From positions 24,329 through 88,328 of the forward strand of contig SDZD01000026.1 of the NCBI GenBank assembly GCA_004172935.1: a DNA stretch of 64,000 nucleotides. The letters are read 5' to 3'. Origin of the DNA: a bacterium. Its GTDB lineage: Bacteria > Armatimonadota > Abditibacteriia > Abditibacteriales > Abditibacteriaceae. The notes beneath the pieces are model-generated. The model had not been told where the DNA came from. It made no database searches and saw only the letters and a program-made list of their open reading frames with translations. Made by a program: the position numbers and the translations under genes. Positions 9,174 through 18,404 of this stretch are shown here, in pieces (position 1 is the stretch's first letter; each line of letters opens with the position of its first letter).

Positions 9174-9911
9174 ATGGCGAAAATTCTCATCGTTGACGAC
9201 GAAAGTAACATCCGTTTAATGCTGCGTTTGGCGCTGCAAGCGGACGGGCACGCAATTGAAACCGCCGCTGATGGCCCCGAAGCACTGGACAAGTTTGGTG
9301 ACGGTGGCACTTTTGATCTTGTGTTACTCGACCAACGAATGCCCGCGATGGAGGGAATCGAGGTTCTACGTTCCATGAAAAAGCGCGATGCCGACACCAA
9401 AGTCGTCATGGTGACGGCGTTTGGCACCGTCGATTTGGCTGTCGAGGCGCAGCGCGCCGGGGCCGTCAATTTCCTTCGCAAACCATTCACTACCGATGTG
9501 CTGCGCGGCGCGGTGGCAGCGGCGCTGGAAAACCGGGCTGCTTCCGCCCCTGTGGAAGGGGGGACGACTCTGGAGGGTGTCGCCGTCAACGGGTTTCGTA
9601 TCGAAGCAACGCAGACTTTGCCGCAGCATTCGCGCGACGGCAATTTCGCTCACCAATTTTCGGTGTTGGCTGCCGATGGCACCAAAATGCCTTGCGAAGT
9701 GGTTTTCCCAGCCTACTTCGTCGAATTAGTCAAAGCGCATGCCGACCGCGATAAGCTGGATGAAAACAACCGCTTCTGGCTGTGGCTGGGCGAAGAAGCG
9801 CTGGCGAACTATCTATGGCAAAACGCGATGCCACCAGTCGATGGCACGCTTGTACTCGAAGAGCTGTCCTCGAATTTGCGCCGCTGGATGGATGCTGTTT
9901 TGGCGGACTGA
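9174..9911 (+). CDS. Response regulator with an unrecognised C-terminal domain
   Basis: Residues 1-120 form a receiver domain: Asp8/Asp9 in ILIVDDES, phospho-acceptor Asp53 in VLLDQRMP, MVTAFGT with the switch Thr, and Lys in FLRKPF. The next roughly 120 residues do not show a winged helix like KdpE, nor an AAA+ or Fis domain. They include TKMPCEVVFPAYFVELVKAH, RFWLWLGEEALANYLW and a terminal LRRWMDAVLAD. How it would control transcription is unclear; it may act through protein contact. It lies 20 bases after the kinase and 2 before kdpD. Confidence 0.85.
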   Translation: MAKILIVDDESNIRLMLRLALQADGHAIETAADGPEALDKFGDGGTFDLVLLDQRMPAMEGIEVLRSMKKRDADTKVVMVTAFGTVDLAVEAQRAGAVNFLRKPFTTDVLRGAVAAALENRAASAPVEGGTTLEGVAVNGFRIEATQTLPQHSRDGNFAHQFSVLAADGTKMPCEVVFPAYFVELVKAHADRDKLDENNRFWLWLGEEALANYLWQNAMPPVDGTLVLEELSSNLRRWMDAVLAD

Positions 9912-9913
9912 TT

Positions 9914-11101
9914 ATGCCCAAATCGCCCGAAGAGTGGTTGAAAATCGCCAACAAAGAGGAGAGCATCGTCGCCGCGCCAGAGGTTGATGCCCTCGATGAA
10001 AATGCGCTGCCTCAACTTCGGGGCAAAGGGCGAGGCCGACTGAAAATTTATCTGGGCTTCGCGGCGGGTGTCGGCAAGAGCTACAAAATGCTCGAAGAGG
10101 CGAATCGGCGCTGCGAACGCGGACAAGACGTGGTGATCGGTTACATCGAAACTCACTCGCGCGCCGGGACGGTGGCGCAATTGGGCGAGCTAGAGATTGT
10201 GCCGCGCAGGGCCATCGAATATCGCGGTGTCGTGCTAGAGGAGATGGATACCGAAGCCATTATCGCGCGCCATCCGCAAATTTGCCTGGTTGATGAACTG
10301 GCCCACACCAACGTCCCCGGTTCGGCGCGCGAAAAGCGCTGGCAGGACGTGGAAGCGTTATTAGACGCGGGCATTACCGTGCTCAGCGCTGTTAACGTGC
10401 AGCATCTGGAAAGCCTGAACGATGCGGTGTTCGATATTACCGGAGTGCGAGTGCGCGAGACGATTCCCGACCGCATTTTGCGCGAAGCCGATGAAGTCAC
10501 CATCGTAGATATCACGCCGCGCTCGTTGGTCAATCGACTGAAGCGTGGTGACATTTACAAACCCGAAAAAGTCGAATCGGCGCTGCAAAACTTCTTTCGC
10601 GAAGGCAATCTATCGGCACTGCGCGAAATTGCACTCCGCGAAGTGGCGCGCGAGGTTGACGACGATGTTTCGAGCTATCGCCGCGAAAAGCAAATTGAAA
10701 CGCACTGGAATACGGGAGAGCGCATCGTAGTGTGCCTGTCGCCCACCAGTTCGAGTTTACGTTTGCTGCGTCGCGGTTGGCGCATCGCGCAACGTTTGCA
10801 CGGCGAGCTACATGCTGTATACGTCGCCGACCACATCCCCGACGAAAAAGAGAAGGGCATTTTGCAGCATGATTTTTCGCTCGCTGAACGCTTGAATATC
10901 CCCGTGGTGACGTTGCAGGGCGATGTTGCCAGTGAGTTGATTCGCTATGCGCGCGACAACGAAGTGAGCCAATTGGTGATTGGGCATTCGAGTCGTAACT
11001 TCTGGGAGAAGCTGTGGAAGGGCGATATTATCGGGCGTTTGACGCGCGAATTGCGCACCGTCGATATTCTCATCGTGACTGAACCAGAAAGCGCGCGTTA
11101 G
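9914..11101 (+). CDS. kdpD: Short KdpD: N-terminal sensor and USP domains only
   Basis: ATG 9914 gives 395 residues. Residues about 43-250 are the KdpD sensor domain, with Walker A GFAAGVGKS (48-56), the Asp-Glu pair in ICLVDELAHTN and VNVQHLESLND. Residues about 260-393 are the universal-stress-like domain (ERIVVCLSP to VDILIVTEPE). The four-helix membrane domain, GAF and histidine kinase parts of E. coli KdpD (894 aa) are absent. Cyanobacteria such as Anabaena have similar short KdpDs. Its likely role is to sense K+ or c-di-AMP and signal to the separate kinase. It is the last gene of the island. Confidence 0.92.
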   Translation: MPKSPEEWLKIANKEESIVAAPEVDALDENALPQLRGKGRGRLKIYLGFAAGVGKSYKMLEEANRRCERGQDVVIGYIETHSRAGTVAQLGELEIVPRRAIEYRGVVLEEMDTEAIIARHPQICLVDELAHTNVPGSAREKRWQDVEALLDAGITVLSAVNVQHLESLNDAVFDITGVRVRETIPDRILREADEVTIVDITPRSLVNRLKRGDIYKPEKVESALQNFFREGNLSALREIALREVAREVDDDVSSYRREKQIETHWNTGERIVVCLSPTSSSLRLLRRGWRIAQRLHGELHAVYVADHIPDEKEKGILQHDFSLAERLNIPVVTLQGDVASELIRYARDNEVSQLVIGHSSRNFWEKLWKGDIIGRLTRELRTVDILIVTEPESAR

Positions 11102-11179
11102 GATGCATCCATGTCTTAATCATTCCCATTTGCCTTGTTGACTCTGCGGATGTCGCGAGTCTGGTGAAACTGTGAGTTA

Positions 11180-12385
11180 ATGAATTCGCCTTTTAGTTCC
11201 GTCGAAGAGGCTTTGGCCGATTTTCGAGCAGGAAAGTTCCTGATTGTTACCGATGACGAGTCGCGTGAAAACGAAGGCGATGTCATCATCGCCGCCGAGT
11301 TTTGCGATGCGAAGGCCATCAACTTCATGACGCAACACGCGCGCGGCATCATCTGCGTGCCGATGGAAGGCCCACGACTTGAGTCGCTGCGCCTGACGCC
11401 GATGGCTTCGCAGAACACCGACCCTCATGGTACAGCCTTCATGTCGAGCGTCGATGCCGCCCGCCACTTCGGAACCACGACTGGCGTTTCTGCCGCTGAC
11501 CGCGCTCGTGCCGTGCAGGTGTTGGTTAACCCCGATAGCAAGCCCACCGATTTGACTACCCCCGGTCACCTCTTCCCTTTGCGTGCCCGTGAGGGCGGCT
11601 TGTTGGTGCGCGCGGGGCACACCGAAGCTGCCCTCGACTTGTGCTACCTGACGGGACTGAAGCCAGCGGCAGTCATTTGCGAAATCTTGAATCAGGATGG
11701 CGACTCGGCCAACGTTCCCGAACTCAAGGAGTTGGCCGAGAAGTTCGACATCAAGATGATCACCATCGAAGAGTTGATTCGCCATCGCCGCCGCACCGAA
11801 AAACTCATAGAGCGCGTCGCCGAAGCGCGATTGCCAACCATCTACGGCGAATTCCGCACCGTGGCCTACCAATCGGTGGTTGATAAGACCCCCTATATCG
11901 CTCTCGTCAAAGGTGAAATCACTCCCGATGAGCCAACCCTTGTGCGTGTCCATTCGGGATGCCTGACCGGAGACGTGTTGTTCTCGCAGCGCTGCGATTG
12001 CGGCGAACAATTCCGTAGCGCCATGCGCGCCATCAGCGAAGAAGGCAAAGGCGTGCTGCTTTACATCGACCACAACGAAGGACGCGGCATTGGAATCTTG
12101 AATAAGATTCGCGCCTACTCGCTGCAAGACCAGGGCATCGCTACCGACCAGGCCAACCACGGACTCGCCTTCGCATCCGACCTACGCGAATATGGCACAG
12201 GCGCCCAGGTGCTGACCGACCTCGGCATCTGCAAAATGCGCCTCCTGACCAACAACCCGGCCCGTCGCATCGGCTTGGATGCCTATGGTTTGGAAATCGT
12301 CGAGCGCGTCCCCCTTCGCCGCGATACCATCGAAGCAGGCGCCACTCCACCAGTAGACGAGCAGTTCCAAGAAGAAGCGCTGTAA
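11180..12385 (+). CDS. ribBA: RibBA, DHBP synthase / GTP cyclohydrolase II
   Basis: The 401-residue fusion supplies both precursors of riboflavin. Residues 1-205 are 3,4-dihydroxy-2-butanone 4-phosphate synthase (DDESRENEGD, HARGIICVP, TTPGHLFPLRAREGG, GHTEAALDL). Residues 206-401 are GTP cyclohydrolase II, with zinc-ligand cysteines in CLTGDVLFSQRCDC. The loop that reads RQEGR in most enzymes is here DHNEGRG with one extra residue, and the usual HSEC reads HSGC. The substrate-contact EGR and the downstream RAY, D and R residues are kept. No FMN riboswitch fits in the 78 bases upstream. Confidence 0.95.
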   Translation: MNSPFSSVEEALADFRAGKFLIVTDDESRENEGDVIIAAEFCDAKAINFMTQHARGIICVPMEGPRLESLRLTPMASQNTDPHGTAFMSSVDAARHFGTTTGVSAADRARAVQVLVNPDSKPTDLTTPGHLFPLRAREGGLLVRAGHTEAALDLCYLTGLKPAAVICEILNQDGDSANVPELKELAEKFDIKMITIEELIRHRRRTEKLIERVAEARLPTIYGEFRTVAYQSVVDKTPYIALVKGEITPDEPTLVRVHSGCLTGDVLFSQRCDCGEQFRSAMRAISEEGKGVLLYIDHNEGRGIGILNKIRAYSLQDQGIATDQANHGLAFASDLREYGTGAQVLTDLGICKMRLLTNNPARRIGLDAYGLEIVERVPLRRDTIEAGATPPVDEQFQEEAL

Positions 12386-12390
12386 CCAAC

Positions 12391-12430
12391 AAACAAGAAA
12401 GGCTCCCGATTTTGGGAGCCTTTCTTGTTT
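12391..12430. terminator. Bidirectional terminator between ribBA and the serine hydrolase gene
   Basis: A perfect 17-bp inverted repeat (12391-12407 with 12414-12430, arm AAACAAGAAAGGCTCCC) surrounds a six-base loop. It has a T-run on one side and an A-run on the other, and lies between two convergent genes, so it can serve both strands. Confidence 0.9.
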
Positions 12431-12433
12431 CGA

Positions 12434-14719
12434 TTAGCGAAGGATGATGCGACCGGGGCGACCAAGCGGGCGCAGAACTGGAGTGGGCGTCTGTGAGTCT
12501 GGGCCAGAACTCGTGCGCGTTTTGGGTGGCGACACTTTAGAGGCGTCAATTTTGAAACCGCCGACGGGAACTTTAGGGAGCTGATTTGAAATCAGCAGAT
12601 TTGATTTAAAGCCGATGGGTTTGTAGCCGTACTGCGTGAACAGGTCGGTGGTGCCCCAGTTCTTGGCGAGAACTGGGTTGATGATGTCGAACCACTGCGG
12701 ATACCAGCCATTGAACGATGGGGTGCGCCCGCTCCAACAAATGGCGTAAGACACGCCAGCATTGTTGAAGTACAGCATGTTCTGGCTGGTCGATAAATCG
12801 CCGCCTTTGTAGCCCCAATAAATGCCGTCGCTCAGTTTGCCGACGCCATCGAACGAATAGCGCCCGCCCGAAGTGGTGTCATTCAGGTAGTCGATGCGCT
12901 CGGTTTTGGAGAACAGACCCCCACCATCAGTGTCGGCCAGTGCCGCACCCATACGCACGATGTCGATGGCGTTGGCCGAAAGTCCGCCGCTTCCGGTGCA
13001 GTTCTCCATGTTGGTTTCGCCGTAGCCTTCGGCGCAAATCGGGGCGCTTGGCGAGGTTATGTCGCTGTTGAAGGCTAACCATGTGTTGAAGCGTTTCGAG
13101 TTCTCGTCTGTCTCGAAGAACTCGCGACGCGATGGGTAAAACTCCTCGGTGCTGTTTTGCGCGCTCAACTTGGTGCGCGACATCGTCATGGTTTTGAGGC
13201 CCAGCGGTGTAAAAACCAGTTGTTTGATAGCATCGAACGCCGTTGCTTTGCCCGTCATTTTGGCGGCGACGAGGCCTAGCAAGAACGTGTTGGTGTTGTT
13301 GTAGATGATGTCGCCGTTTGGCGCCGAGTCCATGCTCAGCGAGGCGATATAAGACGCGACCTGATTCGGCGAAACGGGCAACTGTGTGTTGAATGCCGAA
13401 GCTGTGGCCTGGTCGCTCCAAATGCCGCCCGTCGTCAAGCCCGAACGATGGGCGATGAGGTGGCGCAGAGTAACGGTCTTAAATTTCGAGTCAACGGGGG
13501 CTTTGCCATCAGGTGTTTTGAGGACAAGGACATCTTGAAACGGCGTATCGAGTGTGAGCTTTTTGGTGGTGCCGGGAATGGTCGCGCCCGCGTTAATCAA
13601 GCGGTAAATGGCAGCAGCGGCGAAGGGTTTGGAAACGCTCGCTTGCCGAAACGTGGTCATTGGCGTGATGGGGGTGTAGTTGGGGGCGGCCAGTGTGTAG
13701 GCGCGCACATACACCAACTTGGTGCCTACGCACATCGCGAGCGAGGCGCCGCGAATGTTGCTGTCCTCCATCACCTTTTTGATGGCGTCATCGACTTCGG
13801 TAATTGCTGGTGAGCCTTGAACGTCCCATTTCAGTGGGTAGGGCTTGATGCGTTCGGCGAACACAGCGGCGAAAAGTGGGGTGATGCCATCCTGAGCGCT
13901 GATGCAAATCGGCACTCGTCCGGCTTCCTTCTGTTGTTGGATGAGCGTGGTTAAGGCGGCGCCCGTCAAATTGGCGCGCGATTCCCACCTGCCGAAATCT
14001 TCGTCGCTCCATATCTGTGTGAATCGGTTCGCCGGGGTATAAGCCACATAACTCAGGAAGTTATGGGCCGGGAGCATGACATCGAAACGCTTTTGGGCAT
14101 CTTCGACGGGAATATCGACCGCCTCCGAGTTCCACGCTACCTTGGTGGGGTTGCTTACCCAGATGGCGATGTATTTAGCGGCATTAGTTGGGCCAAAGGC
14201 ATCCAACGATACGAGGCGTAAATCCTGTCGTATCTTCTGCGCATTGCGAGTGGAAAATTGCTCGACGCTGCTACAAATCGCTATTTGCGATGGCGCAGAC
14301 GATTTTTCGGCCACGAGAATGACCTTGTCGCTCATTCCCGCTGCGGCTTTAGTGAAGCGCCAACCCGCGTCCAACTTCGCCATTTCGCCGGGATTGGAAG
14401 CATCGCGTATATAGACCTTCTGTTCGGTGGGGAGCAACAGCGCTGGTTGTCTGACCATGACTGTCGCGAATTTTTCCGAACCCGACCTGCCAAACACTGA
14501 AACCGATTGCACGCGATAGCCTTGCTTCAAGGCGTCGTTGATGGCCGTTAAGTTATCGGCCTCGTTTTTGTCGTGCCATTCGAGGAAATCAATTTTTCCA
14601 TCGCCTTTGATCAAAGGACCGGGAGTGAGTTTGCCGATGATAATGGGGTCTGCTTGTACGAACCCACCAGTTGCGATAACAGCCGCCCCCAAGGCGGCCA
14701 TGCTTGAAAACGGTTTCAT
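12434..14719 (-). CDS. Secreted serine hydrolase (beta-lactamase fold) with N-terminal BTRD-like repeats
   Basis: ATG 14719 is preceded by AAGGAAG and opens a signal peptide (about residues 1-23, ending QAD), giving 761 residues. Residues about 45-290 contain repeats of the kind W--L-----L--GYRV-SVSVFG and FATVMVRQ, as in the N-terminal part of fungal and bacterial polyglycine-hydrolase-like proteins. Residues about 305-720 form a penicillin-binding/beta-lactamase domain with SVSK (361-364) as the Ser-x-x-Lys pair and YNN as the Tyr motif. The reaction is probably peptide or ester hydrolysis outside the cytoplasm; the substrate is unknown. It is the last gene in the minus-strand export cluster. 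Confidence 0.85.
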   Translation of the reverse strand: MKPFSSMAALGAAVIATGGFVQADPIIIGKLTPGPLIKGDGKIDFLEWHDKNEADNLTAINDALKQGYRVQSVSVFGRSGSEKFATVMVRQPALLLPTEQKVYIRDASNPGEMAKLDAGWRFTKAAAGMSDKVILVAEKSSAPSQIAICSSVEQFSTRNAQKIRQDLRLVSLDAFGPTNAAKYIAIWVSNPTKVAWNSEAVDIPVEDAQKRFDVMLPAHNFLSYVAYTPANRFTQIWSDEDFGRWESRANLTGAALTTLIQQQKEAGRVPICISAQDGITPLFAAVFAERIKPYPLKWDVQGSPAITEVDDAIKKVMEDSNIRGASLAMCVGTKLVYVRAYTLAAPNYTPITPMTTFRQASVSKPFAAAAIYRLINAGATIPGTTKKLTLDTPFQDVLVLKTPDGKAPVDSKFKTVTLRHLIAHRSGLTTGGIWSDQATASAFNTQLPVSPNQVASYIASLSMDSAPNGDIIYNNTNTFLLGLVAAKMTGKATAFDAIKQLVFTPLGLKTMTMSRTKLSAQNSTEEFYPSRREFFETDENSKRFNTWLAFNSDITSPSAPICAEGYGETNMENCTGSGGLSANAIDIVRMGAALADTDGGGLFSKTERIDYLNDTTSGGRYSFDGVGKLSDGIYWGYKGGDLSTSQNMLYFNNAGVSYAICWSGRTPSFNGWYPQWFDIINPVLAKNWGTTDLFTQYGYKPIGFKSNLLISNQLPKVPVGGFKIDASKVSPPKTRTSSGPDSQTPTPVLRPLGRPGRIILR

Positions 14720-14825
14720 TTCTTCCTTAAAAACACACAGGGAAGTGTTATGTGTCTGCAAGGAAGAATCTTAATCGAAACAATGGCTGATTTTGCAGTG
14801 CCTTCTGAATTTTCCCATCCAGAAT

Positions 14826-16280
14826 TTACCCCGACAGTGGGCAGGTGATAACGAAGGAAGTGCGGAATGGCGAAGCAATCTGTGGCTTTAGATTGTGAGT
14901 CGCCGTCGAGAACGCGGGCGAATCGGCGCTGCCATCGCTGAAGCCTTCCAGCCACACCTCGCCGCCGTGAGCCTCTATAATTTTGCGCACCGACATCAAA
15001 CCCAGCCCAGTGCCTTCGATGTTGCTGTGTTCTTCTAATCGCGTGAATGGCGCAAACAGCCGTCCGGCTTGCTTCTGCGAGAGGCCCTGTTCTGCTTTCC
15101 CTGCATCCGAAACATCAAGTCGCAACACCTTGCCCTCGATTTGCCAGCGAACGCGGATTTCGCCATCGGAGTATTTGAGGGCATTGCCAATGAGGTTCAT
15201 CAATACCGTCACCATTTTCATCTCATCAGCACAGATGCAAAGGTCATCGCCTTCGATGATTAGAGGGCGTTTAGAAGAAAAGTGCTGTTGCTGGAAACTC
15301 GCCCCCGATTCGACGAGGTAGCGAACCGAGACGGGCTTAAGTTCGACGGGTACTGGCTTGCCTTCCAGAACGCGCGATTGCTCGATGAGCGATGTGCGCA
15401 AATAGCCGAGCATCCGCGCGCCGCGTAACACCACGTTATTCAGTTCGCCCAGCGTCTTGAGGTCGGTATTCTCGTCGCCAAGCACCTCTTTGGTTAGCTC
15501 TGCTCCGCTTTGAACCGTCGTCAGTGGGTTGCCAAGGTCGTGGACGATGCCTCCGATGGCGCCATTCAGCACGTGCAGCATCTTCTCGGTTTCCAGTCGC
15601 ATGGTGTGTTCCTGAATTTGCAATTCCGAAACGCGCCGATTGAATTCAAAGGCTCCGCGCGCCAACTTCTCCTGAACGAACGATGTTAACAGCACGGCCA
15701 GCAACACCACCAGCACTGGCTCAAGGAATTGGAGAAGCGCGTGTCCTCGTTCGCCGCCCATAGTGAAATGCGAAACGAATGCTACTGCCCCCACCAACAC
15801 TACGCCGCACTGCAATGCCAGCGTCGGCAAAAACGTCAGGCGAAACGTCGCCACAGTGACCATGAACACGCACACCTGCAAAGTGAAGATGACGCGCAGA
15901 ATAATTAATCCGGCGCGCATGTCAGTGACGGGCGGTGGATGGGCCACCATCATGGAGGCTAACGCGCCGAACATCATCATCGCCGCTACCCAGCTCGTCA
16001 GCACCAAAACGGGTTGCCACATGCGCTCAAAAGTGGGCGCCCACGTCAGGCCAAAGATCAGCAAGCACAGTAGCAATTGAGGGATATTGAACACCCCCAC
16101 GAACGCCATCGGTTCATGGGCGCTGAGTAGCGTGTATAGTCCCAGAGTGCCCGATAAAAATCCTGAAACGAGGCGCAGGGTGGGGCGCACACGGATATAG
16201 TAGCCCGTTTGAAACGAGCGCTCATGGTCGGGTGAAAAATGCGGCAACCGCAAATCGCCCGACGTTGTTGACAACGTCAT
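14826..16280 (-). CDS. Multi-span membrane sensor histidine kinase
   Basis: The 484-residue protein starts after AGGAG. Residues about 35-215 hold roughly six hydrophobic helices with no large periplasmic domain. A DHp helix with the atypical box VHDLGNPLTTV follows, and the C-terminal ATPase domain has NLIGNALKYSD and EGTGLGLMSVRKI. No partner regulator lies directly next to it. It follows the MacB-like permease by about 36 bases, so it may report export or cell-envelope state. The OmpR-type regulator at 22.7 kb has its own kinase, leaving this one without an obvious partner. Confidence 0.87.
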   Translation of the reverse strand: MTLSTTSGDLRLPHFSPDHERSFQTGYYIRVRPTLRLVSGFLSGTLGLYTLLSAHEPMAFVGVFNIPQLLLCLLIFGLTWAPTFERMWQPVLVLTSWVAAMMMFGALASMMVAHPPPVTDMRAGLIILRVIFTLQVCVFMVTVATFRLTFLPTLALQCGVVLVGAVAFVSHFTMGGERGHALLQFLEPVLVVLLAVLLTSFVQEKLARGAFEFNRRVSELQIQEHTMRLETEKMLHVLNGAIGGIVHDLGNPLTTVQSGAELTKEVLGDENTDLKTLGELNNVVLRGARMLGYLRTSLIEQSRVLEGKPVPVELKPVSVRYLVESGASFQQQHFSSKRPLIIEGDDLCICADEMKMVTVLMNLIGNALKYSDGEIRVRWQIEGKVLRLDVSDAGKAEQGLSQKQAGRLFAPFTRLEEHSNIEGTGLGLMSVRKIIEAHGGEVWLEGFSDGSADSPAFSTATHNLKPQIASPFRTSFVITCPLSG

Positions 16281-16316
16281 TCTTAACTCCTAATTGTGGT
16301 TTTAACTAGCGGTGGA

Positions 16317-17531
16317 TTACTGGTAGCGAAGCGCCTCGATTGGGTCGAGTTGTGAGGCTTTGTAGGCCGGGTAGATGCCAAAGAACAGGCCAATCGCCGC
16401 TGATGAGCAGAAGGCCACCGCGACCCAGAAGGGCGCGACCTGAGCCGGAAAGCCGATGGCGGAACGGATGAGGGCGCTGATAGCGAAGCCTCCGCCGATG
16501 CCGAGCAAGCCGCCGAGAATCGAAAGCGTTGCAGCTTCGACGAGGAACTGAAACAGGATATTGGAGCCGGTGGCACCAACCGCTTTGCGGATACCTATTT
16601 CGCGGGTGCGCTCCGTCACCGAAACCAGCATGATGTTCATGATGCCGATGCCGCCCACCAATAGCGCCACGGCAGCGATGCCGCTCAATACGAAGGTGAG
16701 TGTCTGGCCCGACTGATCGCCGAACTGCAAAAATTCCTGTTGGGTACGCACCGAGAAATCATCGTCTTGCCCCGCTTTAATGCGATGGCTTTTGCGCAGC
16801 GCTGCGGTGATTTCTGCGGCGGCTTTGGAGGCATCATCGGCGTTTTCGGTTTGTGCGTAGATATTAGAAAGCGAGTCGGCGCCGAACACCTGGTTCATTC
16901 CGGTGGTGACTGGAATCACGATTTGATCGTCGGGGTCGCCGAACATGGCCGAGCCTTTCTCGGCCAGTAATCCTTCGATTTTGAAAACTATGCCGCCAAT
17001 GCGCAGCGTTTTGCCTAGCGGAGTCGAAGTGCCAAACAGCGTTTTCGCTGTCGTCGAGCCGACGACACAGACCTTGCGGCGTCCGCGCACATCGCGCTCA
17101 TTAAAAAAGTCGCCTTTTGCCACCGTGAAACCGCGAATTGCGAGAAATTCGGGCGTGGTACAAACGATGGTGGTGTTGGTGTTCTGGTTGCCGAATTTGA
17201 CCTGTGCTGCGCGTTGCAACTGCGGTGCAACCGCCGACACAGTCGGGCAGTTCTTGCGGATGGCATCGACATCCTTCATCTTCAGCGCGACGCTAGAACC
17301 TTGACCACCACCGACACCGCCCTGACGCGACTGACCGGGGAAAATCGTGATGGAGTTACTGCCCAGCGACTGGATGCTGGACAAAATTTGCTGACGCGCG
17401 CCCTGACCGATGGCAGTGCCCAAAACCACCGCCAGAACACCGATGAAGATGCCCAGCATCGTCAGGCTCGACCGCAATTTGTTGGCGGCGATACCGCCCA
17501 ATCCCACCAGGATGTTTTCCCACAGGTTCAT
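16317..17531 (-). CDS. MacB-type ABC transporter permease (FtsX family)
   Basis: The 404-residue protein shows TM1 near residues 20-45 (LTMLGIFIGVLAVVLGTAIG), a periplasmic MacB core domain (about 50-270) and three C-terminal helices with TERTREIGIRKAVGATGSNIL between them. This is the usual layout of MacB/FtsX permeases. It pairs with the ATPase gene 25 bases upstream, unlike E. coli MacB where both are fused. With the HlyD-type adaptor and TolC it should form a tripartite mechanotransmission exporter. The cargo is unknown. Confidence 0.92.
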   Translation of the reverse strand: MNLWENILVGLGGIAANKLRSSLTMLGIFIGVLAVVLGTAIGQGARQQILSSIQSLGSNSITIFPGQSRQGGVGGGQGSSVALKMKDVDAIRKNCPTVSAVAPQLQRAAQVKFGNQNTNTTIVCTTPEFLAIRGFTVAKGDFFNERDVRGRRKVCVVGSTTAKTLFGTSTPLGKTLRIGGIVFKIEGLLAEKGSAMFGDPDDQIVIPVTTGMNQVFGADSLSNIYAQTENADDASKAAAEITAALRKSHRIKAGQDDDFSVRTQQEFLQFGDQSGQTLTFVLSGIAAVALLVGGIGIMNIMLVSVTERTREIGIRKAVGATGSNILFQFLVEAATLSILGGLLGIGGGFAISALIRSAIGFPAQVAPFWVAVAFCSSAAIGLFFGIYPAYKASQLDPIEALRYQ

Positions 17532-17556
17532 GTTCGTTTCTCTTTTGGTTTTCCGG

Positions 17557-18342
17557 TCAGGCTTCCTCTGGTGGCATGGCGCGCAGCACTTCGGTTGCGA
17601 CTAAACGCTTGGTGACGGGGGCATCGCCCACGACGCGCCCATCGCGAAAGCGCACCAAACGGCGCGCATGGTTGGCAATATCCGGTTCGTGCGTGACCAT
17701 CACGACGGTTTTGCCCTGGTCATTAAGGGTCTGGAAAATCGCCATGATCTCCTCGCCCTGCCGGGTCGCGAGAGCGCCCGTCGGTTCGTCGGCCATGATC
17801 AGCACCGGGTTGTTAACCAGAGCGCGCGCAATCGCCACACGCTGCTGCTGTCCGCCCGAAAGTTCGTTGGGTTTGTGTCCAGCCCTGTCCGATAACCCCA
17901 CCGATTCGAGCGCGGCTTCGGCGCGCTCGCGGCGGTCAGCGGGCGAAACCCCCGCATACAATAGCGGCAACTCGACGTTCTTCAACGCCGAAGTGCGCGC
18001 CAGTAAGTTGAAGGTCTGGAACACGAAGCCGATTTTGCTACCGCGCACCTTCGCCAGTTCCACGTCACTCAGTTGCCCTACTTCGACTCCATCTAGTTCG
18101 TAAGTGCCCTGCGATGGTTTATCGAGGCAACCAAGTAGGTTCATAAAGGTCGATTTGCCACAGCCCGAAGGCCCCATGATCGCCACGAACTCGCCGGGCG
18201 TGATGGTTAAATCGACGCCGCGCAGGGCGTGGACGCGCATTTCACCCATGATGTACTCCTGATGGATATTGCGTGTCCGAATAATGGGATGCGGCGCGCT
18301 GTCAGCAGCATAAAGTGAAGTGGTTGGGGCGGTGACAGTCAT
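17557..18342 (-). CDS. MacB/LolD-type ABC transporter ATP-binding protein
   Basis: The 261-residue ATPase has Walker [10 protein letters not shown], signature LSGGQQQR, Walker [11 protein letters not shown] and the H-loop VMVTHEPD. About 18 N-terminal residues precede the conserved domain. The D-loop is odd: most relatives read GALDS or NLDS after the Walker B, whereas this one reads [11 protein letters not shown], so the conserved Asp is Ala. The gene is followed by its permease and preceded by the 60-residue gene, so all belong to one export operon. Confidence 0.93.
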   Translation of the reverse strand: MTVTAPTTSLYAADSAPHPIIRTRNIHQEYIMGEMRVHALRGVDLTITPGEFVAIMGPSGCGKSTFMNLLGCLDKPSQGTYELDGVEVGQLSDVELAKVRGSKIGFVFQTFNLLARTSALKNVELPLLYAGVSPADRRERAEAALESVGLSDRAGHKPNELSGGQQQRVAIARALVNNPVLIMADEPTGALATRQGEEIMAIFQTLNDQGKTVVMVTHEPDIANHARRLVRFRDGRVVGDAPVTKRLVATEVLRAMPPEEA

Positions 18343-18404
18343 TGGTCGTTAGATTTTGCCACTATTATGGCGATGCTTGGCGCCGACTTATGCGGCGCCA
18401 GATA

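Noticed and set aside
11102..11179. Possible FMN riboswitch before ribBA
   Set aside because: The 78-base gap is too short for the FMN aptamer and has none of its conserved segments.
11177..12160. 327-codon ORF opposite ribBA
   Set aside because: It lies fully antisense to a clear enzyme gene and has a low-information composition.
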